Source of the DNA: Zanthoxylum bungeanum
Taxonomy: Eukaryota; Streptophyta; Magnoliopsida; Sapindales; Rutaceae
Length of the DNA stretch: 64,000 bases
Reading direction: 5' to 3'
NCBI GenBank assembly: GCA_019454045.1
Contig: SKCR01029084.1
Span: 1 to 64,000 of the forward strand
In this document: in pieces, positions 10,345 through 21,480 of the stretch
Layout: every line of letters starts with the position of its first letter
How positions within the stretch are numbered: the first letter of the stretch is position 1
Notes under the pieces: generated by a model
The model's database searches: none
The model's input: the letters and a program-made list of their open reading frames with translations, nothing else
Told to the model about the DNA's origin: nothing
Translations under genes and position numbers: made by a program

Positions 10345-12363
10345 TGTTGGGATTTTTGCCCTAAGGCTTCATGTATTATAAGCATAATTTTTTACATAAA
10401 TAAAAGATGCATTATTCATTTATCAAAATTGTTTGATTTAAATCACATATTGTAAATTATCTTGTTTACCCTTGATTACTCATGTGCTTTCAGAACTTAG
10501 TATATGAGTATCATATACAAGAGGATTTAAGTCTGAAGTTAGTAATTTAAAACAGTCTATAGAGATCAAGCAAATCGGGTACTTTGTTTGTGGTTTATCT
10601 ATAACTGCGGTTTATTATATACTTGTATAATGATTTTGATCTGGGATCGTTCATGTGGTGACATGAGAATGGAGGCACCTTGAATGATGTGATCATATAG
10701 GACTGGACCCAAATAGAAATGAATATCTTATAATATCTGTTAAACATAGAAATTCATTTTATCTACTAGATGGTCATAAATGTATTGATCTTAATCCTGA
10801 GTGTACTACGAACTCCTACATGGCAGCTATGTCCTTTGATTTACTAAGGTGAGGCTGGTGTAGCAGTCACGGCCAATAACTACTTATTTTAGGGATATGG
10901 CTTGGTGTGTAGTTGGGAATGTTTTACAAAGACATGGATTTCACTCCTTCTTACGAGAAGTAAAAGATTATCTTTTTTAATGGCTGATTCGGTACTTGAA
11001 CGATTAGAGCGCTCAAGTCTTTCTGATGCGAATAGAAAGATTTATATTCATAATAGTTATGAATAAATTGTTTATTATAGAATCAATGGTACTTAAGGTA
11101 TAAAGTAATTAGATGAGTATAATGGACTTATGACCCAGCTCTAATTATGAGATACTCGTGAATGGCTAATCTGTAAGTAATGACTATATCGATGGACACC
11201 GAAATTATTCGGCTTATATTTTCCATCTATCGCATTGAGAGTGCAACTTTGAGTTTTTAGTGGAATAATGTGAAGTTGATAATTCGAGATATTGAATTAA
11301 AGTGTTTAATTAATATATCGAAATTTTTTGGAGCTCGGAATGTAGGTCCATTTTGTCCCGTGCTAGCTCGATTAACTGTAGCAAACCTAATATAATTGGA
11401 TTGTCTAATTATATGCTCACATAATATTTATATATTATTAATGAGATTAATAATATAATTTTCACAAATAAAAACTATATTAAATTATTAGATAATCAAA
11501 TTATAATTATGAGATAATAATTACATCATTTTGATAATTCTTGATTATGAGATAATCAAGTAATAATTATGAGATAATTATTGCATCATAACTATGATAA
11601 TTATATAATTATAAAGATAATGGTATTTGCATTGTCTTGGATACACTTCCATATGGCTTGCCATACTCTCTAATATTTTATGTCTAATTAGGTATGACCT
11701 AATTACCTAACCTTTGTCTACTTCACATGTCTTCGCTTAGCATTTCACTTAATTGTGTTTGTCATTACAATAGAATAACATGTGTGGATTATTGATAAGG
11801 TTTTGTTGTATTTGAAAAAGAATATAATCTCTACCATTTCCACTCAGGTGTTGGAGGAAATTGTTCTACCATTCATTCAAGAGCTGTGAGAGAGTTAGAG
11901 AAAAAATAAAATCCCGAAAACTTCTTCAAAAGTTTAGAGAAAATAATATTTTCTCAAGTGTTGAGAATATAGAGAAAATAAGAGTGAGTTAGATCTTCAT
12001 CTTCTTCATTCATTCTTTCAAAAAGCCAAAAATTAGAGGGAGTTTTTTCTTCTTAATTCTATCAAGTGTTGAAAGAATTAAAAGAAATAATTTGTGACAA
12101 CATACTACTCTAAAGAGTTTAGAGAACAATCTTTGTGAGTGAAGCCCACACTTCGCTTTGTTAGTTTCGAGATATAGTTCGGAAGATCGGATGGTGGATA
12201 CAAGCATCGGATCTCTAAGGAAACATATCCACATCGAGAAGCAAATCCAATCCCCAAGAGTTTGTGGAATTTGGTTTGAACAAAGGGAGAAGGCAAGGAA
12301 TTTTTCAAGGTCGATCCGAGCCAAAGGATTTTCCGCTGCACACTTAGAAATGCGTTTCCTACA
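10345..12363 (+). mobile_element. 5' LTR of copia element COP2
   Basis: The LTR begins TGTTGGGATTTTTGCCCTA and ends CTACA just before a methionine-tRNA primer site (2,019 bp). Its first 640 bp match the 3' LTR copy at 40626-41251, including GTGCTTTCAGAACTTAGT and the run CATATACAAGAGGATTTAAG. Open frames within it are on both strands and have no recognisable product. Confidence 0.88.
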
Positions 12364-12365
12364 AT

Positions 12366-12377
12366 TGGTATCAGAGC
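12366..12377 (+). other. Primer-binding site of COP2
   Basis: TGGTATCAGAGC, complementary to the 3' end of initiator methionine tRNA, two bases after the LTR end. Confidence 0.92.
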
Positions 12378-13007
12378 TAAGGTTGAAAAGTGTTCTTAAC
12401 CCTTCTCTTTCAATTAAAAGTGTTTTTTTATGATTTATATGAGATATAAATTATTAGTATGTATGTTTTGATGAGTAGACACAATTTTAGATTCATGAGA
12501 TGAATGTTTATTTTGATTCATGTGATGAATGTATTGCATTGATCGTTAATTTTTTTGGCTCTTATTTTTTCTACTAGAAATGTAAGGCCATAAGGTCATA
12601 TTCTTTTCAATTTTTTAATTTCATTCCTATGAAAAAAGTTCAAGTTGTAACTCTATTTGAAACTTGGAGACCCGATGCCGCGAAGGACTCAAGACGGCCG
12701 ATTTCGCAAAGAACTCAACAACACACCATGGAGCATGATTTGAAGACCAATGGATGCCTTGGATTACTATTTATAATAATTAGATTAGTATAGAAAAATA
12801 AGAGTCTGGTTAACGTAATTTTTGATGTGTATGTTTTTATCTTCCATACATCGAAAATAGGCCGCGTCGCGACGCGTAACAGCCCACGTTGCGATACCCA
12901 AAATATTTTAGCTATTGCCTGGGATTTACACAACATCACGTCACGATGCTGGACAAGCTGCATCACCACGCACTTTAGCATCGCAAAGCTAAAGAGGGCT
13001 GAGTCGC
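12378..13007 (+). other. COP2 leader and embedded repeat remnant, left part
   Basis: After the primer site the sequence is AT-rich and then contains a short stretch (about 12660-12780) that may be a gag relic but shows no family motif I can defend. From about 12850 the composition changes and motifs GCGTCGCGACGC and TTGCGATACC appear; these continue at 34191-34270 on the far side of TAT2. No gag of COP2 is recognisable, so it has been lost or replaced. Confidence 0.4.
13003..13007 (+). other. Target duplication of TAT2, left copy
   Basis: GTCGC immediately before the LTR start at 13008. The identical GTCGC follows the LTR end at 34186-34190, once the nested elements are set aside. Confidence 0.8.
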
Positions 13008-13182
13008 TGTAGGCATTGTATTTTTTCATGAAGCCCAATGATGAGCCTCGTATGGTGGCACTACTTGAAAAGTTACAGAAGTCACGGGAAACGAATACCG
13101 AAAGGAAAGAAAACCTCCAAAATTAACACCTCATTGGATTCAGACTCACTAGCTAGCCTCATATTCGCTCAGTCAGTTTCTG

Positions 13183-13187
13183 TTTCA
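13183..13187 (+). other. Target duplication of COP3, left copy
   Basis: TTTCA precedes the LTR start at 13188; the identical TTTCA is at 32075-32079 after the other LTR. Confidence 0.9.
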
Positions 13188-13426
13188 TGTTCGGAAGCGG
13201 CCGCGAGTGCTCAGCGGAAAATTAAAAATTATGATGCCATTATCCCTTTGGCCAAGACCCATTTGTTTTGATTTTTCTACAAGCCTAGGCATGTTACTAT
13301 ATATTCTAAACATAAAAACTCATAAAACATGCAAAGAACATAAACCTAAACATGCTAACTATCATAAGAACTCTAATTAAAATAAAGAAAGAAAAAGAAT
13401 TGCTTGAACCGAAGACTCCTCCAGTC
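13188..13426 (-). mobile_element. COP3 3' LTR, outer piece
   Basis: Begins TGTTCGGAAGCGGCCGCGAG and matches 30405-30643 of the 5' LTR (TGTTGGGAAGCAGCCGCGAG), up to GAAGACTCCTCCAGTC, where COP4 interrupts. The match resumes with CCTCCCTCCAATCTACAAGC at 23392. Confidence 0.93.
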
Positions 13427-15347
13427 TGTTGGGTTTCTAAGGTCATCCCAAGATCATATTAAGCATGAAACATGTGAATACTCAAAGTAAGAATGGCGGA
13501 AACACACTTACAAAGATCGGAAGAGAGGGTGTGTTGATAAACAAAACTTTGTTCCTTTGAGAAGTGCTCCAAGATCTTCTCTTTGAATGTTGATGTCCAA
13601 GCTCCAAGCTTTGAGATGGATTCCAAGCTCTTGGGAATGGTTTCCCTATCACCTTAGAATGATTCTTCAAGTGCTAGCTTTGGAAAAAATTGCAACAAAA
13701 TTTTCCCTAAAAGCCTTGTGAAGTTCGGCCAAATGAGGAAAGAAGATAGACTTTTGGTTTTTGGTATATTTGATTTCTAAAACCAATTACACTTATGAAA
13801 AGTCAAAGGCAAAATTTGGTATATCCTTTTCCAAAAAGGTTAAGCAAATTTGGAGGGAAAAAAACAATTAAATTTTCCAACTACTCCCATCACCAATAGT
13901 GACTAGATGTCAATCACAAAAAGGTGATTTGACTTCCATCACTAAAGTGACTTGCGATGTGACTTGTGGGCCCCACTTTAATTCTAAATCCGAGTGGGCC
14001 CGTAAATACATTCCAGGCTCCGGTTCGTTAATTCTGAATTAACGAATCTTCTATTGCGACGTAATTAAATCAAATTAAATTTAATAATTATGCCTAACAA
14101 ATTACTATTCACGTCGCTTACGAATTAATTCTAAATTAATTAATTCACCCGAATTAAAATCTAATTTTAATTCCGTTATGAAATCTAATTTCATTTAATA
14201 TATCGAATATATTATTTTATCGATTAATTCCAAATTAATCGTTCTCTCTCTTCTAATAGTATTTTATCCCAGATAAAATCTCCTGGTAATTAATCCTAGA
14301 TTAATTATGTTCGAATCATACGTCATCAGTGAATCTTCGGGAAGCGACCTATGAGATCCCTGGATATGTTGGCAGTAAATCTGGTCGTCGAACTATCCGA
14401 ACACGTGAGTACCTCGTACTACGTTCTTACCGATTTACGAGACATGGTTGGCTTCTAGTAAAGCATCGTGCCTACCCAATTCTCCAGAAATATTCTTAAA
14501 GGAATATGTAATCTTTGTCAGGCGTAGTATACGTAGTATTATGTATTGCGATCCAGTATCGGATGTCACATGCAAGGCCTGGGGCTGGAATAGTGTCTGC
14601 CCAGTACGAAGCATATATCGGATCACAAGCAACTAGTCTATTTAATCGGATAATCATGACCTTGTCATATTATCCCGATGGTTGCAACACATTAGAGTAC
14701 CAGTTCTGTATCCGTGCGTGATCATCATCTCCATATGACTGAAGTGATACTTTTGTCTTGACATCACAACCAATACACTACGATTCTCAATAAACCCAGA
14801 AGAGGCGCACAGAACCTATTAAAGTCCTGGATGACCAAAACCAAAGCGTATTGATTGTCATAAGTACTAGCGATGCAAGTCTCAGGTTAAGACCAAATAC
14901 ACATACCCTGATTCGGATTACCATAGACATATAGTCATACTACCAATGGGATTTCGAGGGGTCTATCCAGAGCGAAGCTGTTTCCGTACCATCGGTAAAA
15001 ACGACCTCCTATCACACTTGCATAAGTATCCAATACTTAAATATATTAGAACTATGTTGTTACGCTTCCATAACACGCACAAGTGCAATACTAGTCTATT
15101 ATGCATTATCGATGTCCAGTCTCGATAATACTACGACTATGGATATTTAATGATTAAACCTTTATGGATTGATATTGTCTCATATCTTATAATCTGGAAC
15201 TAATCGTAAGGACTTTTATCATTTATATATTCAAGTAATCAAATTACAAAATGATAAAATACAATTTCTATTGTCACACAGTTAATTTGTACAAAAACCA
15301 TAATGTCTTTTACAAATAGTGACGCTATGGGTCATGATTGTCCAACA
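13427..15347 (-). mobile_element. COP4 3' LTR
   Basis: Begins TGTTGGGTTTCTAAGGTCAT and ends TTGTCCAACA (1,921 bp). It is very similar to the copy at 21481-23386. One clear difference is a 28-bp stretch here (about 13488-13515) that is missing from the other LTR and lies between short CAAAG direct repeats. The terminal part carries the polypurine tract just outside at 15348. Confidence 0.95.
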
Positions 15348-15360
15348 ATCTCCCACTTGG
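15348..15360 (-). other. Polypurine tract of COP4
   Basis: ATCTCCCACTTGG on the plus strand is the complement of CCAAGTGGGAGAT, the classical copia tract directly before the 3' LTR. Confidence 0.9.
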
Positions 15361-15399
15361 CCTATAGCCAGTCACTCAAGCATCTAACACTTGAACTAT

Positions 15400-16980
15400 G
15401 TACATGTCACTCAAACATTTACTGAGGAATAGCTTTCGTCAGCAGATCTGCTATGTTTTCCTCTGATGCGACCTTCTCGATCTTCACATCGCCACGATAT
15501 ATGATCTCACGAATCAGATGGAAACGTCGAAGAACATGCTTGGATCGTTGATGAGACCTTGGTTCCTTAGCCTACGTTATAGCCCCGTTATTGTCACAAT
15601 ATAATGGAACGGGCTCAACTGCTAATGGAACTACGCCTAATCCAAGTAGGAATTTACGGATCAAAACTACCTTTTTTGTTGCTTCAGCTGCAGTAATGTA
15701 TTCTGTTTCTGTTGTTGAATCGGCAACAGTCTCTTGCTTGGAAGATTTCCAGCTTACTGCTCCGTTGTTCAAATAAAATATGTACCCGAATTGCGACTTG
15801 CAGTCATCTTTATCGGTTTGGAAACTTGCATCGGTATACCCAGTTACCTCAAGTTCTCCATCTCCATAGATTAAGAAGGCATCCTTAGTTGATCTAAGAT
15901 ACTTAAGGATATTCTTAACCGCCATCCAGTGACCTTCACATGGATCGGCCTGATAATGACTACACATGCTCACAGCATACGAGACATCAGGTCGCGTACA
16001 TATCATGGCATACATGATCGATCCGACTACCGAGGCGAACGCGATCTGACTCATGTTGTCTCTGTCATCTTGAGTTTTAGGACACATGTCCTTAGATAGA
16101 GTGACGCCATGTGACACTGGCAACAGTCCCTTCTTGGACTGATCCATGTTGAATCTCTTCAACACTTTGTCAACATATGTACTCTAGGAGAGTCCAATCA
16201 GCTTTCTAGATCTATCCCGGTAGATCTATATTCCTAGAATAAAGGCTGTTTCTCCCAGATCTTTCATGGAGAATTTTAATGAAAGCCAAGCTTTCACCGA
16301 TTGTAGCATGGGAATGTCATTGCCAATAAGCAATACATCATCGACATAAAGGACAACGAATTTCAGTGCGCTCCCACTAACCTTCTTATATACACAAGGA
16401 TCATCCTCATTTTGAACGAAATCATATTCTTTTATGATCTCATCAAAACGTTGGTTCCAAGAACGTGATGCTTGCTTCAATCCATAAATGGATCGATTTA
16501 ACTTACAAACCTTGTTTGCAAGTCTTGGTATGACAAAACCGTCAGGCTGTTGCATATAAACATCCTACAAAAGGTTTCCGTTAAGGAAAGCGGTTTTGAC
16601 GTCCATCTGCCATATCTCGTAATCGAAATATGCAGCAATAGCAAGCATAATCCGAATGGATTTTATCATGGCAACAGGTGAAAAAGTTTCATCATAATAG
16701 ACACCATGTCGTTGATGATACCCTTTCGCTATAAGCCTAGCTTTGTATGTTTGTACGTTGCCATCCATGTCGGTCTTCTTCTTGAAGACCCATTTGCAAC
16801 CAATAGGCTTTACGCCTTCTGGTGCATCAACCAGTGTCCAAACTTGGTTGGTGTACATGGAATCCATTTCGGACTTCATGGCTTCTTGCCATAAAATGGA
16901 GTCGATACCTTATATCGCTTCCTCATATGTAGCCGGTTCGTCTTCCTCAATTAGATTAATATCTAAATGAGGTGAGATCA
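15400..16980 (-). pseudogene. COP4 reverse transcriptase and RNase H
   Basis: The minus strand encodes the copia RT: MKSEMDSMYTNQVWTLVDAP, KWVFKKKTDMDGNVQTYKAR, IWQMDVKTAFLNGNLL with its first catalytic Asp, RSIYGLKQASRSWNQRF and the active-site YVDD at about 16337-16348. RNase H follows: ICTRPDVSYAVSMCSHYQ, GYTDASFQTDKDD, TETEYITAAEA and, near the end, ENIADLLTKAIPQ. It would copy element RNA into cDNA inside virus-like particles. The pieces 16565-16879, 16226-16555 and 15572-16165 are all in one frame, separated by stops (TAG after NGNLL, another after AFILGI, one after GAIT), so the damage is mostly point nonsense. Upstream of 16879 the frame is more degraded. Confidence 0.93.
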
Positions 16981-17164
16981 TAAACCCATACCTCTCAGGT
17001 TATTTTATGACTCTCTCCGACCTACACGGTTCTTGTGTATTCAAAGATTATGGTACAGTTTCATCCCTGATGAACTGTTCATATTCCGTTAAGGATTCTG
17101 TACCAGGAACAGTATCACTCCAATTTTTCATCGAGCTCTATTTTTCTCCCACTTACCACTGCAT

Positions 17165-18444
17165 TTAGGAATTCCTTCTCAAGGAAAACCGCATGTAGAG
17201 CAACAAATACTTTGTTCTCTTGTGGGGTGATAAAGTATATCCTTTGGTTTCCCTAGGATATCCTACAAATAGGCATTTATCCGATTTGGGTTCAAGTTTG
17301 GTACCTTCCAAACGTTTGACGTATGCCCAGCATCCCCAAATCTTCAGGATGAGAAACCCGGTTTCATTCCTGTCCATATTTCATATGGTGTCAGTTGAAC
17401 AGACTTTGACGGAACCTTATTCAAAATAAGTATTGAACTGTTCAATGCATATCCCCAGAAGGAAATAGGTAGCTCTGTACGACTCATCATAGACCTTACC
17501 ATGTCCAACAAAGTTCGGTTTCTCCGTTCGGACACACCGTTTAATTACGGTGTTTCGGGAGGAGTCCACTGTGAAAGAATACCATATTCTTTCAAGTAAT
17601 CAAGAAACTCATTGCTTAAGTATTCGCCACCACGGTCCGACCGTAATGTCTTAATACTTTTGCCGGTTTGTTTTTCTACTTCGTGTCGAAACTCTTTGAA
17701 TTTCTCAAAGGTTTTCGACTTGTGTCTCATAAGATACACATAACCATAACGCGATGCATCATCCGTAAAGGTTACGAAGTCTTCATATCCACCTCTAGCT
17801 TGGCTAGACATGGGCCCACATATGTCACTATGAACGAGGGCTAACAGTTCGGTGGCTCGTGCACCATTTCCACAAAAAGGTGTTTTAGGCATTTTGCCTA
17901 ATAAACAAGATTCGTAGAAGTCATATGAATTTGGATCAAATCCGTCTAAGTACCCACTCTTCAAAAGTGTGGATATGCGAGTCTTGTTAATGTGTCCCAG
18001 ACGACAATGCCACATATAAGTTTCATCTTTGTTACTTAGTTTAAGCCTTTTGTTTGTTACAGAATATGTTTGAGATTGATTTATATTCAAAATATAAAGA
18101 CCATTATTTACATCAGCAGTGCAAATCTCCATATCATTTTTATACATAAAACACCCAGTGTTTCTAAATACAAAAGTATACCCACATTGGGCTAACATAG
18201 ATACATAAATAATATTCCTAGTCAAACTAGGTACATAATAACAGTCTAAAAGTTTAAGTACATGCCCCGAGGGCAGTTCCAAAACATAAGTGCCAACGGC
18301 CAAAATGGCGACTCGTGTCCTATTTCCAACGCGGAGGTCAATCTCTCCTGAGGCCAGTCTCCTGCTAATCTGCAGATCCTACACATCAGTACATATATGA
18401 GTACCACAACCAGAATCAAAAATCCAATTTTTAACACTAGTAGT
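17165..18444 (-). pseudogene. COP4 protease end and integrase
   Basis: The frame begins with the aspartic protease motif WIFDSGCGTHIC (catalytic DSG), continues through LELPSGHVLKLLDCYYVPSL, then the integrase zinc finger (WHCRLGHIN, ESCLLGKM). The integrase core follows with its three acidic residues: HSDICGP, LRSDRGGEYLSN and NGVSERRN. The later part has FLFVGYP-like KCLFVGYPRETKGY. Stops occur as TAG at about 18379 (within TDV/DLQ) and TAA at 17545 where PETPQ is expected, and a frameshift lies near 17350. Protease and integrase are encoded before RT, the defining Ty1/copia order. Non-functional as it stands. Confidence 0.92.
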
Positions 18445-19347
18445 AGACATGTTTATTTCTATAACAAACATACATGAAGCCGGTGCCTTGCCCGCTTTGA
18501 TTTCCTTCATGTGTGCCTTGTACTCGCGGTAGTCACGCTTCCAGTGACCCCGCTTGCCGTACTGTAGACATACATCTTGGGATCTGTCTTTACCCTTCCC
18601 AGAAGGTTTTGAAGATTTGGCCTTGCCCTTCTTCTTCTTCTTCTTCTTTACACCTCCAGTCGCCTTAGGCCAAGCCCTCGAAGATTGAGATGTTGAAGCG
18701 AAGTGCGCCTCGTGCTTTTTGCCCTTTAGGAGCTCTTTTTCTGCTTCGTGCAGTGTTGACATTAACACTCCATGAGTTTGGTCTTGGTTCATCATATTGT
18801 AGTTCATGATGAACCCATTCCAGCTGTCGGGGAGAGACTATAAGATCAAATCTATAGAAGTCTCAACCTCGAAGACTATGCCTAGCTGTCCCAGCTGTTC
18901 AATGTCAGCAATCATCTGTGACATATGGTGCTCGACAGATGTACCCTCTGACATGCGAGCGTGAAAGAGCTTCTTCTGCAACTCATATCTCTGCGATCTA
19001 AGATTAGATCGATGAAGATCATGCAACTTCGCCATCATCTCATAGGGATTCAATCCCTTGTTCTGACGATGAAATTGTTGAGTCATAGCAGCAAGCATTA
19101 TAGATTGAGCAGTGAAGATGTCATCGCTATGAGTCTTCCAAAGCTCTAGCTCAACTATCTGATCAGATCTAGGCTTAGGCCCAAGAGGTCTCTCTATAGT
19201 GTAGAGCAACTTCTCGGATCCCAGGACAATCCTGAGATTCATATCCCAGTCTTGAAAGTTCATGCCATTAAAGACATTGTCCCCCATGATAATATCTCTA
19301 ATGCTCAACTTTCCTGTCATCTTAATTGCAATAGTCAAACTATTCAA
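18445..19347 (-). pseudogene. COP4 Gag
   Basis: A copia Gag of the retrotran-gag-2 kind: NGMNFQDWDMNLRIVLGSEK near the start, then MTQQFHRQNKGLNPYEMMAK, LFHARMSEGTSVEHHM and QLGQLGIVFEVETSIDLIL. One in-frame TAG (18838-18840) stands where QSLPDSWN is expected, after which the same frame continues. A lysine-rich stretch (KKKKKKGKAKSSK) precedes the nucleocapsid zinc knuckle, which reads CLQYGKRGHWKRDY: two of the three cysteines of CX2CX4HX4C are tyrosines, so RNA packaging would fail even without the stop. The start could be the ATG at 19347 or the later one before TGKLSIRD. Confidence 0.88.
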
Positions 19348-21480
19348 TTAACGATGTTTGGGTACAGTCCAACTGTTACAAGAAAAAATAATAAAATATT
19401 AGTCCAACTAATAAATATATAATTGACGAAATAATTTGAAAGCGCGTAAAGCCAAGTATTTGAACAAAATTGTAAATTCAATACTGGCCTCCCATTATTT
19501 TTCGGCGAGCCTCTAACCCTCTGTTGAGTACTCAGGAAACCTAGTTTCCTAGTGGGCTAGGATCCCGTTAAATAACACACAACCTTGACTTTGGCCAACA
19601 AGCTGTATGATATTTAACTAGGTAGATCTCTAAGATCAATTGGATCTCATCCAATTCCTAGATCCGGTAGGTGGACCTCCAAGTCCGAAACATATATATG
19701 TCAATATATCCAATATATTTCCTAACATTTTCCTCTGAATCAACTAAGCTTTGGCTTTGGCACAACAAGCTAAATGATTCCAGTTAAGCAGGACCCATTG
19801 ACTTTGGAAAGCTTTGTAATCGATGTCGATGGACAAGAAGTGATCTTGACTTTGGCCAACAAATCACAACTTGGACAAGACATACGATATGGAACAAAGC
19901 CTTCATGATTCAAACACATCTGCAATGGACAAAGGTCTTGACTTTGGAGAAACAAACCAGTGCCAATCTTGGATCTTGAGAAAGAATCACTTAATGGAAG
20001 GAAAACGTTTAATATTTGTTGAGGGTTTTTCGCCTAAATTGGCAACCAATTTATTATCTTTGATGGGTCTCATCATACACCCTTAAGCATGATTCTAAAG
20101 CATAATAAGGCGCGGTAAATAAATTAATAATGATATGCATATGGATATCTCACAAATTGTTCCTAGAACAAATCATTCCCTTTCCTCTCCCCGGCTAGCA
20201 CTATTCTAACTTCTACCCAATTACATAATACAATAAAGAAACTTAATTAACATTGAAGGGAATTAGGTGAGAAGAGAATTACAAAGAATCGAGAGATAAG
20301 GCTGGACACGCAAGTCCAATTTAATAAATTCTAAATTTATTACAATAATTTCCAAAATTGCCCTCACCCTTCTAATATCCATCCGATATACATTATTCAT
20401 ACAACACATCCATGTATTCACACAAAGCATGTTATTCAATCAATCTAATCCAATTAATTAATCTTTGAATAAAGTGATCATCCAATGTTCAAACAACGAT
20501 TTGATTTGCGCGAGTCCAACTCGTTTAAGAATAAGTACTCAAAGTCCGTATTCTTAAATTATATCGAACTACAATTTTAAATCCAATTTAATTTGTATTC
20601 AATACTAATTCTATATTTAATTCCAAATCAAATAATTACACTTTTAATGCGCCTTTACGACTTAGATTCTAAATCTAATCTTAATGGGTCTCAAAGCCCA
20701 ATTAACATCCAATGTTCATTTAATTAAAGTCCAATGGGCTTTCAGTTAATTTCTTAAGGCATGGGCTTTGGTCAATATGGGTCAAACCCAAATACCAAGG
20801 CCCAATTAAGGAATCACCCTATTTGTCAAAAAATCAATTTTGGCCCATTAGGCCCAATTAAATTTTAAAAGGCCCATATATTATATTTGGACTTTATGGA
20901 ATGGTTTAGGCCCAATTTGGATCCAATCCAATTGTCCTAAACCAACTTGGCACAACCAATCCTATTAGGCCCAAATACAACATCTTTAGCCCAATTCCAA
21001 ATTAAGCCCAATTAATTAAATTCTAATATTCCAAATTTCATAATTTAATTAATTAAAGTGTATTGCACTAATTAATTATCTAAATTAACATTTCCAAAAT
21101 ATCAATTTAATTAATTAATCATGCATTAATATTTTCAATTCATGTCCAACATTATTGAAACAAAATCAAGTTATTTACATGCTATATTAGTCACGGAAAT
21201 TAGGGATTTTTAAATCCGATTTTGATTTCAATCCAATTAAATCAGAAATCAATATTTCTCATGTCTTTAAACACATCCAATGGTCTTAAAACAAAAATCA
21301 CCATGACCTAGAGTTTATCATTACATTCGGCCAAGCCTTCATGATTGGGGAAAATTAATCCAATTAATTTTTCATCAAATTGATCATATATAACTCTAAG
21401 TTATCAATATACAAGCATACTTAAACAAACAATTCTATCAAATCATGCTCAAATAAAGTTTACCCAAATTTTATTACCAT
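19348..21480 (-). other. COP4 5' leader
   Basis: About 2.1 kb between the 5' LTR and gag with no recognisable gene. Two compositional patches stand out. At 19580-19960 short phrases such as TTGACTTTGGCCAACAA recur four times. At 20680-21020 the motif GGCCCAATT or its complement recurs at least eight times. The primer-binding region next to the LTR (minus strand TGGTAATAAAATTTGGG) is not the usual methionine-tRNA site, so either another tRNA is used or the site is mutated. Confidence 0.6.

Noticed and set aside
12010..12433. Open frames on both strands near the end of the COP2 5' LTR
   Set aside because: They lie inside the LTR as defined by the TG start and the primer site, overlap each other and have no recognisable motif.
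14435..14721. Open frames repeated at 22459-22759
   Set aside because: Same position in the two COP4 LTRs; repetition is due to the LTR pair and no protein motif is present.
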